Source: an uncultured Lachnospiraceae bacterium (GTDB lineage Bacteria > Bacillota > Clostridia > Lachnospirales > Lachnospiraceae). Taken from it: DNA of 64,000 nt. This document shows, one piece after another, positions 23,820-33,007 of this stretch; position 1 is the first letter of the stretch; every line of letters begins with the position of its first letter. The notes below the pieces were generated by a model. It was given only the letters and a program-made list of their open reading frames with translations. It did no database searches and was not told the origin of the DNA. The stretch lies in assembly GCA_947382625.1 (NCBI GenBank), contig CANDAG010000004.1:78873-142872 (forward strand). Reading direction: 5' to 3'. The translations under genes were made by a program, and so were the position numbers.

Positions 23820-26399
23820 ATGGAAAAAAGAACAACACGTTTTTTGAATATAAGTCTTGTTCTGGTGTCACTGTTTATTGTATTCATATTTATCAGCCAG
23901 ACAGTCTGTATGAACCTTATGGGAGAGGATGCGATCCGGCAGCTGGGGATTTTTTATATGTCAGGGATGAGCGAGCAGGTGTCATCCCATTTTGGGACCA
24001 CCATTGAGCTTCGGCTTTCCCAGGTGGAGGCAATTGTAAATTCAGTCCCGCCTGAACGCTTTGGCAGTGAAACAGCCATGCGGATAGGGCTGACATATAA
24101 CGCCCGCTCAACAGGATTTGAATATCTTGCATTTTATACGGATGACGGAAGCTTTCATATGCTTTACGGCTCTCAGGTGAAAGCAGATGACCCGGAGTCA
24201 TTGCGCCGTTCCGTCCAGGGAGGCAAATATAATGTCTGCTCAGGAGCGGATGATAAAGGAAGGCCGGTGGTACTGATAGGTGTGCCGGCAAATTATCTTA
24301 TGGAAGACGGAAACACAAGCGTCGCACTGGTGGCAGGGCTGCCCACCAGCTATCTTGGAGATACTCTGAAAAACAATATCCAGAGCAATATCATGGAATA
24401 TTCGATCATCTGTGATGATGGAAGCTATGTTTTAAACAACGGTTCAATTGAAGAAAAAAATTATTTTGAACGGGTGGAAAAGCTCTATGAACCCTACAAT
24501 GGAAAAGAACCGGCTCAGTATGCGGAAGAGATCCGCAGTGCGCTCCAGGCAGATAAAGATTACACCAGCGAGATCATGATGCGGGGGGAACGCTGGAATG
24601 TCTACTGCACGAACCTTCCGAATTCAGAGTGGCATCTGTTTCTGAAGATTTCCCATAATACACTGGATGAGACGGTGAACCTTCTTCAGAAGAGATGGTC
24701 CGGTATTTCAATTGGCGGCTGCAGTCTGATCATCTGCGCGCTGCTTCTTATTTTTGTGGGCTATTACCGTCTTACCGGAAGACAGATGCGTGCCTTGGAG
24801 GAAGCCAGGGAAACCGCCGAGCAGGCCATGCTTTCGGCAGAGCGGTCCAACAGGGCCAAAAATGAATTTCTTTCTAACATGAGCCATGATATCCGCACGC
24901 CCATGAACGGCATTATGGGAATGACCTCTATTGCCATCGGGAGTCTGGACGATCCGCCCCGGGTGCGTTCCTGCCTGAAACGGATACATGTATCAAGCCG
25001 GCATCTGCTGGGGCTGATCAATGATATGCTGGACATGTCCAAGATTGAAAGCGGGAAGCTCACATTAAATATAGAGCCGCTTTCTCTGCGGGATATCATG
25101 CGGAATATCATGACGATCATCCAGCCTCAGATCCAGGAGAAAAAGCAAAGCTTCCATATTTATATCCATGATATTTACCATGAAAACGTATGCGCGGACA
25201 GAGTACGCCTGAGCCAGATCCTTTTAAATATTTTGGGAAATGCAGTTAAGTTCACGCCGGAGGGCGGAACCATCGAGATTGATCTGTATGAAGAGCCGTC
25301 TCCTAAGGGAGACGGGTATGTCCGTTCCCGGTTGCATATCGGTGACAACGGAATAGGCATGTCCAAAGAATTTCAGGCCATAATATTTGATGCATTCGCC
25401 AGGGAAGACAACGCCCGTGTGGATCAAGTCGCCGGCGCAGGGATGGGGATGGCGATCACCAAGTATATTGTAGATGCAATGGGCGGTACGATCACAGTGG
25501 ACAGCGAGCAGGGAAAAGGCAGCCATTTTTATATTACTGTGGATATGGAAAAAGCAATACATCAGGAGAAGGAACTGAAGCTGCCAGAGCAGAATGTGCT
25601 GGTGATAGATGATGATGAAAGGGCGGCTTCTCTTGCGGTTTCATCTTTGAAATCTATCGGACTGCGGGCAGAGTATGCGGCAGATATGAAGCAGGCGCTT
25701 TTGATGATGGAGGAGTATTTCAGCCAAAAGGAACCCGGCTGTATCATCCTTCTGGATTGGGATATACAGGGGCAGGATGGGGTTCAGGTCGCCGGAGCGC
25801 TGAAAGAACGTTTCGGAGAGAAGCTGCAGATCTTTCTTCTCACCGACGGTGAAGAGGATGAGCTGGAGGCAGAAGCCCGGGAATATGTCTGTGGATTTAT
25901 TTCAAAGCCCTTGTTCCGTTCCGGGCTTTATTATGGCCTGCGCCAGTTCACAGAGGTGAGGGCGGTGCAGCAGCCGGAAGAGCCAGAGCCGGAAAAGCAG
26001 GAAGAGGCAAACGGACTGAAAGGGAAACGTATCTTGATAGCAGAAGATAATGAACTGAATTGGATCATAGCCAGTGAGATCCTGAATGAACTTGAACTGG
26101 AGACGGAGTGGGCGGAAAATGGACAGATCTGTGTGGAAAAATTTGAGCAGTCGGCTCCGGGATGGTATGACGCCATATTGATGGATCTTCGGATGCCGGT
26201 TATGACGGGGTATGAGGCGGCGGAAGCGATCCGAAAGCTGGGGCATGAGGATGCGCAGAGGATTCCCATCATTGCAGTCAGTGCGGATGCCTTTGAGGAG
26301 GACATCCAAAAATGCCTTGACAGTGGTATGAACGCCCATACGGCAAAGCCTTTTGATGTAGTTAAAGTTCTCTCCTTATTGGAGCAGTACCTGAATTAG
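23820..26399 (+). CDS. Hybrid sensor histidine kinase with two receiver domains
   Basis: A membrane sensor of 859 residues. Helix 1 about 10-30, an extracellular double-Cache-like sensor about 35-285, helix 2 about 293-315, then HisKA with SHDIRTPMNG (His about 356), HATPase with NAVKFTPEGG and GNGIGMS-type boxes (about 475-580), a first receiver starting VLVIDDDE (about 595, phosphoacceptor in LLDWD) and a second starting RILIAEDNE (about 738, LMDLRMP). No histidine phosphotransfer domain, so output depends on an unseen partner. The next gene is a sugar-binding lipoprotein that may hand its ligand to the sensor. Confidence 0.93.
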   Translation: MEKRTTRFLNISLVLVSLFIVFIFISQTVCMNLMGEDAIRQLGIFYMSGMSEQVSSHFGTTIELRLSQVEAIVNSVPPERFGSETAMRIGLTYNARSTGFEYLAFYTDDGSFHMLYGSQVKADDPESLRRSVQGGKYNVCSGADDKGRPVVLIGVPANYLMEDGNTSVALVAGLPTSYLGDTLKNNIQSNIMEYSIICDDGSYVLNNGSIEEKNYFERVEKLYEPYNGKEPAQYAEEIRSALQADKDYTSEIMMRGERWNVYCTNLPNSEWHLFLKISHNTLDETVNLLQKRWSGISIGGCSLIICALLLIFVGYYRLTGRQMRALEEARETAEQAMLSAERSNRAKNEFLSNMSHDIRTPMNGIMGMTSIAIGSLDDPPRVRSCLKRIHVSSRHLLGLINDMLDMSKIESGKLTLNIEPLSLRDIMRNIMTIIQPQIQEKKQSFHIYIHDIYHENVCADRVRLSQILLNILGNAVKFTPEGGTIEIDLYEEPSPKGDGYVRSRLHIGDNGIGMSKEFQAIIFDAFAREDNARVDQVAGAGMGMAITKYIVDAMGGTITVDSEQGKGSHFYITVDMEKAIHQEKELKLPEQNVLVIDDDERAASLAVSSLKSIGLRAEYAADMKQALLMMEEYFSQKEPGCIILLDWDIQGQDGVQVAGALKERFGEKLQIFLLTDGEEDELEAEAREYVCGFISKPLFRSGLYYGLRQFTEVRAVQQPEEPEPEKQEEANGLKGKRILIAEDNELNWIIASEILNELELETEWAENGQICVEKFEQSAPGWYDAILMDLRMPVMTGYEAAEAIRKLGHEDAQRIPIIAVSADAFEEDIQKCLDSGMNAHTAKPFDVVKVLSLLEQYLN

Positions 26400-26482
26400 A
26401 GGAATAAATGTAACTGTTTAAGTACCTTCACTGTTACAAATAAATAGCTATATAAGTAAAAAAGAAAAGGAAGATTCCCGTC

Positions 26483-27778
26483 ATGAAGAAAATATTGATA
26501 TTGATCAGCTTACTGACTTCTGTTTTTATGTTGTCTTCCTGCGGTGATAAGACACGGAGTACTGAAACCGAAGAGGATGACGCAAGTATTCAGGATACGG
26601 AACTGACTTTATGGACTTTTCCGGTGGGAAACTGGGGGAATCCTACTGCGGTAGCAAATATACTCACCAGCTTTCACAAGGAATATCCCAATATTCATGT
26701 CTCTGTAGAGTTTTTAAATTACGATAGCGGGGATGAAAGGATCAATCAGGCTGTTGCGGAGGGCAGCGCTCCGGATCTGATACTGGAAGGACCGGAACGT
26801 CTTGTGGCAAACTGGGGAGAAAAGGGATGGATGGTGGATATTTCCGATCTTTGGGGATCCGATAAGGCCGGTGAAATATACGAAAATATAAGGGAGGCCT
26901 GCCGGGACAGAAATGGAGTTTATTATGAATATCCCATCTGTATGTCCGCGCACTGTATGGCCATCAACTATGATATGTTCAGGGAAGCGGGAGCCCTTCA
27001 GTATATTAATGAAGAAACTCATACCTGGACTACGGAGGATTTCATAGAGGTTGTTCGTGTACTGAATGACTATGGAGCCGTCCGGGGGTCGGAGATCAGC
27101 GCAGGTATCCTGTATTGCAAAAATCAAAGCGGAGATCAGGGGACGCGGGCGCTGGTTAACAATCTGTATGGCGGATCCTTTACCGATGCTTCCCATACTT
27201 ATTATACGATAGACAGCGAAGAAAACAAAAAGGCATTGCAGCTTCTTTATGATCTGGAGGGAATTACCTTTGAACCGTCCCTTACGGCAGCGGATGCCAT
27301 TGAGCTGTTCTGCAAAAAGGAAACCGCCATGTGCTTTTGCTGGAATGCGTCTATTGAGGTTCAGCAGACCATCAACAATTCTGATCTGGATTTTGAGGTG
27401 TTTCCGATTGCGTTTCCCACTGACGGGGAGATGCCAAAGCTTCAGGGCGGAATCTGGGGGCTGGGTATTTTCGACAATGACAGCGAGGAGCGGATAGAAG
27501 CGGCGAAAACATTTATCCGTTATCTTACCGAAAATGATGACCTGTACACAAGGGCGGTGCTGGCTACCTCCTACTGGCCGGTTCGGGATATGGATGATAT
27601 CTATGAAAATGACAGACTCATGACAGAATACAGCATTTTTATGCCATATATGGGCGATTATTACCAGATCACCGCGGAGTGGACGAAGGCACGTACGGCA
27701 TGGTGGCAGATGCTGACAAAGATCGGGGAGGGAACGGAGGTTTCGGAGGCGGTGAAGGGATTCCCTTCTCCGGAGTAG
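26483..27778 (+). CDS. Extracellular solute-binding lipoprotein without permeases
   Basis: 431 residues, lipoprotein signal with LSSC (Cys20), then the fold of family-1 sugar-binding proteins (LWTFPVGNWGNPT, GSAPDLILEGPERL, WNASIEVQQ). ATG 26483 has AAAAGGAAG upstream. No permease or ATPase genes follow, and the gene is 83 bases after a sensor kinase with an extracellular domain. In gut Firmicutes such orphan binding proteins next to kinases often act as co-receptors; that role here is inference. Confidence 0.85.
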   Translation: MKKILILISLLTSVFMLSSCGDKTRSTETEEDDASIQDTELTLWTFPVGNWGNPTAVANILTSFHKEYPNIHVSVEFLNYDSGDERINQAVAEGSAPDLILEGPERLVANWGEKGWMVDISDLWGSDKAGEIYENIREACRDRNGVYYEYPICMSAHCMAINYDMFREAGALQYINEETHTWTTEDFIEVVRVLNDYGAVRGSEISAGILYCKNQSGDQGTRALVNNLYGGSFTDASHTYYTIDSEENKKALQLLYDLEGITFEPSLTAADAIELFCKKETAMCFCWNASIEVQQTINNSDLDFEVFPIAFPTDGEMPKLQGGIWGLGIFDNDSEERIEAAKTFIRYLTENDDLYTRAVLATSYWPVRDMDDIYENDRLMTEYSIFMPYMGDYYQITAEWTKARTAWWQMLTKIGEGTEVSEAVKGFPSPE

Positions 27779-27824
27779 ATGGTTACACCGTAACAGTTAT
27801 AGAACATTTAAGGAGGCATGAGAT

Positions 27825-28601
27825 ATGGGCTTTATTTTTAAACGCAAAAAGAAGGTTTCCAAAGACGGGACCAGGGTAGATATTATCGGCTACAGCAATG
27901 ATGATGACCGGGCCTGGGAGCCGGTGGCAGAATCGGGGAAGTATCTGGAGGAAATGACAGAATACATTGATAAAGTATTTCCCTGCGGGGAGGGGAAGTC
28001 CTTTGTTTTTCACGAGATATTATCGGATATTGTACATATTGATGTTAATATCATTCCGCCTGAGGGCAGCAGGGATTACTATATACTCTGGACAAGCGGC
28101 ATGAGTGACCTGCCGATGACGCTTCCTGATGGAGATTATGATAAGAAGGATTATGAGAGAGCAGAGCTTTTTATGTTCCTGCCAAAGGACTGGAAATTCG
28201 GAGAGATTGGTGAAAGTGCCGAAGGAGTGGGGGAAGAGTATTATTGGCCTGTCAGATGGATAAAATATCTTGCCAGATTTCCTCATGAATACAAGACCTG
28301 GCTTGGAACAGGCCATACTTTGCCAAACGGTGAGGATTACAGCCCCCTTGGAGCAGGGACTGAAATGGGAGGCTTTTTCTTTTTGCCGGTTATCTCGCTG
28401 GGAGAAGACAATCCGGGAATCGATGCTCTTGTCTGCAAGGATGGCACCAGGATCAATTTTTTGTGGGCCATCCCTATGTATAAAGAAGAGATCGAGTATA
28501 AGCTTGAGGAAGGGTTTGAAGCAATGATGGATTTATTTTCAGATGTAAGCTTTCCGAGAGTGCTGGATCCGAAGCGCAAAAATTACAGGGAGAATTTATA
28601 A
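27825..28601 (+). CDS. Suppressor-of-fused (SUFU) domain protein
   Basis: 258 residues, soluble, no signal peptide. The middle matches the SUFU fold: HIDVNIIPPEGSRDYYILWTSGMSD, then ERAELFMFLPKDW and KYLARFPHEYKTWLGTGHTLPNG. Bacterial SUFU proteins are mostly immunity proteins against polymorphic toxins. AGGAGGC precedes ATG 27825. No toxin gene lies beside it in the window; it sits alone between the binding protein and the AgrC-like kinase, 4 bases before the latter, so it may be an orphan immunity gene. Family confident, role inferred. Confidence 0.82.
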   Translation: MGFIFKRKKKVSKDGTRVDIIGYSNDDDRAWEPVAESGKYLEEMTEYIDKVFPCGEGKSFVFHEILSDIVHIDVNIIPPEGSRDYYILWTSGMSDLPMTLPDGDYDKKDYERAELFMFLPKDWKFGEIGESAEGVGEEYYWPVRWIKYLARFPHEYKTWLGTGHTLPNGEDYSPLGAGTEMGGFFFLPVISLGEDNPGIDALVCKDGTRINFLWAIPMYKEEIEYKLEEGFEAMMDLFSDVSFPRVLDPKRKNYRENL

Positions 28602-28605
28602 CATC

Positions 28606-29961
28606 ATGCCTTCATTCAATGATCTTTTGGCTTCTTTTTCAGACAGCCTGACAGGGCATATGGCTCTGGTGGTTTATCTGATGGCTGTAACAGACGAACG
28701 GGCGGTGTGGAGGCGGCTGAAAAAACTGCCTCCTCTTCTTTTGTCCCCGCTTATTGCTGTGTTTCTTTCGGTCGTACTATATGCTGTTCCGGAATTAAGG
28801 ATGCTGCAATATTTTATGATCTCCTTTGCCGTTCTGTTCATGTGTACCATTTGGGTGCGATGGGCGTGGCAGCTTAGCCTCTGGCAGGCCTTTGCCGCCG
28901 TCTGCATGGCAGGTATTTTTCAGGTGGCCGATGCCTCCCTGTCCTGGATGCTGTACTGGGTAGCTCCGGTGAATGGAGGCTTGTTATTTGTGGCAGCCAT
29001 AGGTCTGCATTTGGGCATCAGTATCGCTGCTGTTCTTCTGCTTTACAGGCTGCGGTTCGGAATGTGGTTCTGTCTGCTTTTGGATAATGAACCTGCGCCG
29101 TGGAGGATTGCATTTTTTCTGTTTGTCCTGGAAGTAGTGATGGAAATGGTTCTCCAGCTGTTAAACGGTGTTGAGATCAAATTTCTGATGTTATACTATC
29201 TGTTGGTAGTGACCATGGTAGTCCTGATGGCAGTGCTGGTGGTCTACCTGTCCCAGCGGTTTGACGCCGCACGAAAAATACAAGCCCAGCAGGATGTGAT
29301 CGCCCAACAGAGGCTCTATGAGCAGGACCTGGAGCTCATCCGCCGTGAGGTGCGGGCATTCCGCCACGACTACAAAAATCTGCTGGCAGGCCTGGCCTTG
29401 CAGGCAGGAGAAGGGGAACTGGAGGGATTGCGCCATACCCTTTCCGAATTGGACGCCGGGTTTGATCTGCGGCTGGGAAAGAAAATCCATGCATCCGTCC
29501 AGATCGGAAATTTGCAGATCCCGGAGGTCAGGAGCCTTCTGTTAAGCAAGCTCACGGTTATGCGGGAGAAGGGAGTGGAGTGCCGTCTGGAGGTGCTTTA
29601 TCCTGTGGCATCTGTGGATATGAATGTATGGGATTTGGTCCGCTGCATGGGAATTCTGATCGATAATGCCGGGGAGGCTGCGCTGGAGGCAGAGAAGCCC
29701 TGGGTGGAGATCATATTGCTGGCGCAGGGCGGAGGGGTATTTCTTCGGATATCCAATTCTTTCGCGAATATCATAGAACCGGATAAAATGTGGAACGATG
29801 GCTGGTCCACCAAGGGACCGGGCCGGGGACTGGGACTGCCCGGCTACCAGCGTATTTTGGAGGGCTATCCCAACATATCCTCTTATACCGGCTGGGATAA
29901 CGGGGTGTTTGTTCAGGAACTGACGGTTGAGGGCAAAGCCCGCGGCAGGCAGGGGGAATAA
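28606..29961 (+). CDS. GHKL-type sensor histidine kinase (AgrC-like)
   Basis: 451 residues: about six membrane helices in the first 215, a coiled coil, then the short H-box FRHDYKNLLAG (His about 252) and a GHKL ATPase with NAGEAALEAEKPWVE and GRGLGLPGYQ. This is the layout of peptide-sensing AgrC/VirS-type kinases. Start ATG 28606 is 4 bases after the SUFU stop and has GGGAGA upstream at a long distance. It pairs with the LytTR regulator that follows 2 bases later. No signal-peptide precursor gene was found nearby. Confidence 0.88.
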   Translation: MPSFNDLLASFSDSLTGHMALVVYLMAVTDERAVWRRLKKLPPLLLSPLIAVFLSVVLYAVPELRMLQYFMISFAVLFMCTIWVRWAWQLSLWQAFAAVCMAGIFQVADASLSWMLYWVAPVNGGLLFVAAIGLHLGISIAAVLLLYRLRFGMWFCLLLDNEPAPWRIAFFLFVLEVVMEMVLQLLNGVEIKFLMLYYLLVVTMVVLMAVLVVYLSQRFDAARKIQAQQDVIAQQRLYEQDLELIRREVRAFRHDYKNLLAGLALQAGEGELEGLRHTLSELDAGFDLRLGKKIHASVQIGNLQIPEVRSLLLSKLTVMREKGVECRLEVLYPVASVDMNVWDLVRCMGILIDNAGEAALEAEKPWVEIILLAQGGGVFLRISNSFANIIEPDKMWNDGWSTKGPGRGLGLPGYQRILEGYPNISSYTGWDNGVFVQELTVEGKARGRQGE

Positions 29962-29963
29962 GG

Positions 29964-30746
29964 ATGATCGAAATTTATCTTTGCGATGATGAGGACGCTG
30001 TCCGCCGCCAGATCCGGACTGCTCTGGAGGGGAAGATTTTTGCGGAAAATTACGATATGAAGGTGGTTTGCAGTGCCGCCGGCGCCCGGGAGCTGCTGGA
30101 TGCGGCGAAAAAAAGTAAACAGGCTGTTTACTTTTTGGACGTGGAGCTGAAGGATGAGGAATGGGACGGTTTCCGGCTGGGGTGTGAGCTCCGGCGGCGG
30201 GATCCTCGGGGGACATTGGTTTATATTACCAGCTATGGAGATCTGGCCTGGCGCACCTTTCAATATCATCTGGAGGCATTTGATTACATTGTGAAAGGAT
30301 CGGGGACGATCGGACCGTCAGCGGCACAGTGTCTGGATGAGATACACGCGCGTCTGCTGGAAGAACGTCAGGCTCCCACAGAAATGTTTACCCTGCGAAC
30401 GGGAGAAATGGTGCGCCATGTCCCTTTGTGCGATATACTCTTTTTTGAGACCGCCCCCGCGTCTCACCACGTTTTTATCCATACGTCCGGCAGCCGGATG
30501 GATTTTTTGGGCAGTCTCAATGAATTGGAGATCCAGCTGGGGGATCACTTTATCCGCACACATCGGGCCTATCTGGTAGCGGCGGATAAGATTGAAGCGG
30601 TAGATCTGAAGCATAATAAATTATGGGTGGGCGGTCATGAGTGCCTGCTTTCCCGCACCGGAAAAGCAAAGCTGCGCAAAAAGACGGAAGAACTGAAGAA
30701 CGGGGAATCAAAAATCAGAGGATCAAAAATCGGAGGAGGCCAGTGA
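29964..30746 (+). CDS. LytTR-type response regulator (AgrA-like)
   Basis: 260 residues. Receiver domain about 1-125 with IYLCDDED acidic pocket and phosphoacceptor in YFLDVEL (about 58); LytTR DNA-binding domain about 137-245 (FTLRTGEMVRHVPLCDILFFET, FIRTHRAYLV). Ribosome site AGGGGG in the end of the kinase gene. LytTR proteins bind pairs of direct repeats about two helical turns apart; exactly such a pair lies 15 bases downstream of this gene, before the DUF6440 gene. That target is an inference. Confidence 0.92.
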   Translation: MIEIYLCDDEDAVRRQIRTALEGKIFAENYDMKVVCSAAGARELLDAAKKSKQAVYFLDVELKDEEWDGFRLGCELRRRDPRGTLVYITSYGDLAWRTFQYHLEAFDYIVKGSGTIGPSAAQCLDEIHARLLEERQAPTEMFTLRTGEMVRHVPLCDILFFETAPASHHVFIHTSGSRMDFLGSLNELEIQLGDHFIRTHRAYLVAADKIEAVDLKHNKLWVGGHECLLSRTGKAKLRKKTEELKNGESKIRGSKIGGGQ

Positions 30747-30760
30747 GGTTCCCTCCCGTT

Positions 30761-30791
30761 TGGGAAATTTTGACGTTCATTCGGGAAATTT
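30761..30791 (+). promoter_or_regulatory. Candidate LytTR operator: two direct repeats 21 bp apart
   Basis: TGGGAAATTT at 30761-30770 and CGGGAAATTT at 30782-30791, 21 bases start to start, i.e. two helical turns. Located upstream of the region where the DUF6440 promoter must lie and directly after the LytTR gene. Confidence 0.55.
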
Positions 30792-30861
30792 AATCCACGG
30801 TGCCTCTTTTCTATGGTATGTTTGCAGTGGTAAGCGACAGAGCAAAGAAGGAGGTGAGGAT

Positions 30862-31056
30862 ATGGCGAAGGAACGTAAGGAACGTTTTGTGGAAGTCTAC
30901 TCCCAGGGTGTCGTTAATGTGGCAAAGGTCATTGTTGATACGGAGACAGGCGTGAATTATCTGTTGGGTTCCCATGATCTGAGAGTGGGTACCGGACTGA
31001 CCGTTTTGGTCGATCAGGAGGGTAAGCCCGTAGTCACCCCCATAGACCAGGACTAA
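30862..31056 (+). CDS. Small DUF6440-family protein
   Basis: 64 residues, ATG 30862 with AAGGAGGTGAGG upstream. Pattern RFVEVYSQGVVNVAKVIVDT, GVNYLL, then L(V/L)DQEGKPVVTPI matches DUF6440, a very small and common Firmicute family without known function. No signal peptide or membrane segment. It has its own upstream region with the direct repeats at 30761, so it may be the output of the AgrC/AgrA-like pair. A terminator follows. Confidence 0.8.
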   Translation: MAKERKERFVEVYSQGVVNVAKVIVDTETGVNYLLGSHDLRVGTGLTVLVDQEGKPVVTPIDQD

Positions 31057-31086
31057 GGGGGTGGCCGGGCAGTGGTTCATCAGCAG

Positions 31087-31111
31087 ATCCGGGAGTATTT
31101 CCGGATTTATT
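31087..31111. terminator. Terminator between DUF6440 and DUF1062 genes
   Basis: ATCCGG, GAGTATTT, CCGGAT followed by TTATT, in the 50-base gap between converging genes. Confidence 0.6.
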
Positions 31112-31691
31112 GATCCACAGGAAAACTGCAGGCGTTAATGCTGACAGAAATAAAATGCGGCAGCTTCGTCTGCAATTCCATTTCGCCCTTCTCGAACAGG
31201 GTTTTTACCTGACTTCTGGTCAGGCCCGAAATTTCAGCAATTTGTTTTTCGGGGCGGATTTTCAGTTGGTAAGGATTATTGATTGCAATTATGATCTGCC
31301 CCTTGAGATCACTATATTCTGTAGTTTCATGAAGTTTTACAAAGGCATAGTTTACTTTTTCAGGGTCAATGGCGGCTTTGTTCTTGCGAAATAGCTGTAT
31401 ATTTTTACCATACATTTCTGCAAGCTGTTCATCGTTGCCCAGAAAACGCTGATATTCTTCCCTGCTTATGGAAGAAACCTTTTGGCGTTCATAAATTGAA
31501 AGGTTAAGGGTATGCTTACATTCCTCGCATTGGTAGATGAGCCAAATATCCAGTTTGCTGCCATTGGCATTGACACGGAATTTTCCGGTGTTTTTATAAT
31601 AGGTCTTCCTGTTGCATTTAGGACAGTTCCGAATGATCCAAAATGAATCTTTCAGGATAATTTCATATTCAATTTTCTTTAAATAGCTCAT
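31107..31691 (-). CDS. DUF1062 protein with two zinc-binding CxxC pairs
   Basis: 194 residues. Two cysteine pairs, NCPKCNR (about residue 22) and QCEECKH (about 50), suggest a zinc ribbon; the C-terminal part ends in a helix-turn-helix-like stretch (QIAEISGLTRSQVKTLFEKGE). Members are small cytoplasmic proteins of unknown function. ATG 31691 is chosen because the AGGAG site abuts the ATG at 31697 and is 6 bases from 31691. A palindromic motif shared with the gene at 32667 lies about 100 bases upstream (31791-31815). Confidence 0.8.
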   Translation of the reverse strand: MSYLKKIEYEIILKDSFWIIRNCPKCNRKTYYKNTGKFRVNANGSKLDIWLIYQCEECKHTLNLSIYERQKVSSISREEYQRFLGNDEQLAEMYGKNIQLFRKNKAAIDPEKVNYAFVKLHETTEYSDLKGQIIIAINNPYQLKIRPEKQIAEISGLTRSQVKTLFEKGEMELQTKLPHFISVSINACSFPVDQ

Positions 31692-31790
31692 TTGCATCTC
31701 CTGCTTATTTCGCAGTAGGATGCGCAGGCTATTACATTATTAACATAAGGACAGTTAGCAGAGCGTGCTGTCCGTTGGTTATTTATCGTA

Positions 31791-31815
31791 TTTGCAATAG
31801 CCGCGCTATGCAAAG
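31791..31815. repeat. Palindromic motif, copy 1, upstream of the DUF1062 gene
   Basis: TTTGCAATAGC, CGC, GCTATGCAAAG: a 10-bp palindrome with one bulge. A near-identical motif is at 33008-33029 upstream of the CD3324-like gene. Both also have GGCTATWACAWT nearer the gene that pairs with TTGCAATAGCC. Confidence 0.55.
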
Positions 31816-31860
31816 TAAACGGGTGTAGTCATAAAATATAATCCTCCTTTCCCTGATATT

Positions 31861-32559
31861 TTAGGACGAGGCTATAATGATCGTTGCATTGTCAGGGTTA
31901 TTCCGGACTTTTTTAATGATAAATCCGGCATCCTGCAATAATCTGCTCTCGTGCTCTAAGGTCAGCGGAATGTCAAAATGGACAAAATGGTTATCCGGTA
32001 TGGGAGATTGCTTCCGCTTTTTCAGGTATACGCTGCGCAAAAGTTCTTCTTCCTCATCACAGCAGGCAATGTAATCGCCCAAAAGAAACACGCCGCCCTT
32101 TTTCAGTCCATGATAGATTTTCCGGTACAATTCTCTTTTGCCCTCCGGCAGAAAATGATGCAGGCTTTCAAAAGAAACGACGGCATCCCAGACGCCATAG
32201 CCAAAATCATACTGGAAATAATCCTGACATACGGTAGTGAGATGCTTATCGGAATGTTTTTCCAGAAGCTTGTCCAACATGCTCTGACACAGGTCTACGC
32301 CTGTTACCTTTATATCAGGATCTTTTTGCCAGATATGATCCAATTCCAAGCCGGTTCCGCATCCCAGATCCAAAATTTCCTGACATCCGGAAGGCAATGC
32401 CTGGGCAAATAGCCGGTATGATTTTTCCCAGACAGACATATGTTCTTCATAGCCATCCAGTCGTTTTGTAAAAAAGTCAGACATCTCCTCCAATGGGGAA
32501 TCCGATGTCTCATGAAGCCATTGCTTTAAGTCCTGTAAATATTTTTGTTGTGAGTTCAT
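31861..32559 (-). CDS. Class I SAM-dependent methyltransferase
   Basis: 232 residues from ATG 32559, with GGGAGGA 7 bases upstream; the 20 extra codons of the longer frame have no ribosome site. SAM-binding motif I EILDLGCGTGLELD (about residues 60-73), then VTGVDLCQSML and the WDAVVSFESLHHF motif of Rossmann methyltransferases. Substrate cannot be read; the pattern is that of small-molecule methyltransferases. Lies between two small minus-strand genes but with gaps large enough for separate promoters. Confidence 0.9.
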   Translation of the reverse strand: MNSQQKYLQDLKQWLHETSDSPLEEMSDFFTKRLDGYEEHMSVWEKSYRLFAQALPSGCQEILDLGCGTGLELDHIWQKDPDIKVTGVDLCQSMLDKLLEKHSDKHLTTVCQDYFQYDFGYGVWDAVVSFESLHHFLPEGKRELYRKIYHGLKKGGVFLLGDYIACCDEEEELLRSVYLKKRKQSPIPDNHFVHFDIPLTLEHESRLLQDAGFIIKKVRNNPDNATIIIASS

Positions 32560-32666
32560 GCTTGTCTTCCTCCCTGCGACATAGAATATCATATTTAAAT
32601 GCGATATAACACCTCGCACATTTTTAGAAAAAAATATGAGCCGATACCAAGTATCAGCTCATAGTA

Positions 32667-32936
32667 TCATCTGTTCATTTTTCTCAGGATACGTTGTATG
32701 CTCTTTTCTGAAAGGAAATATTTGCAGGCCAGTTCTGAGGTTTTGTATCCGGAAAGATAATCCCTGTAAATTTGCCGGTTGCGTGTCAGAAGCTCCTGCT
32801 TAATCTGTGTGCCTGCGCCCCATGCCTGTCGGTTTGCCGGTTTGCGCGGGATATAAATATTTTCCCCGTCAACATACTGCTGTATCAACTCAATCACTTC
32901 AATGGGCAGAATTTCTTCTGCTCTTATATAGCCCAT
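32667..32936 (-). CDS. CD3324-like / Mor-type small DNA-binding protein
   Basis: 89 residues. ILPIEVIELIQQYVDGENIYIPR at the start and YLSGYKTSELACKYFLSEKSIQRIL at the end match the CD3324 family, related to the Mor activator of phage Mu, with the C-terminal helix-turn-helix. ATG 32936 follows TAGGAGGC. Probably a small transcription factor of unknown target. The palindromic motif copy 2 lies about 75 bases upstream. Confidence 0.8.
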   Translation of the reverse strand: MGYIRAEEILPIEVIELIQQYVDGENIYIPRKPANRQAWGAGTQIKQELLTRNRQIYRDYLSGYKTSELACKYFLSEKSIQRILRKMNR

Positions 32937-33007
32937 GTCTGCCTCCTAAACAAATATTTTTCAGGAATGGCATCGGCTATAACAATCTAAGAAACCCTTA
33001 TCTTTTA

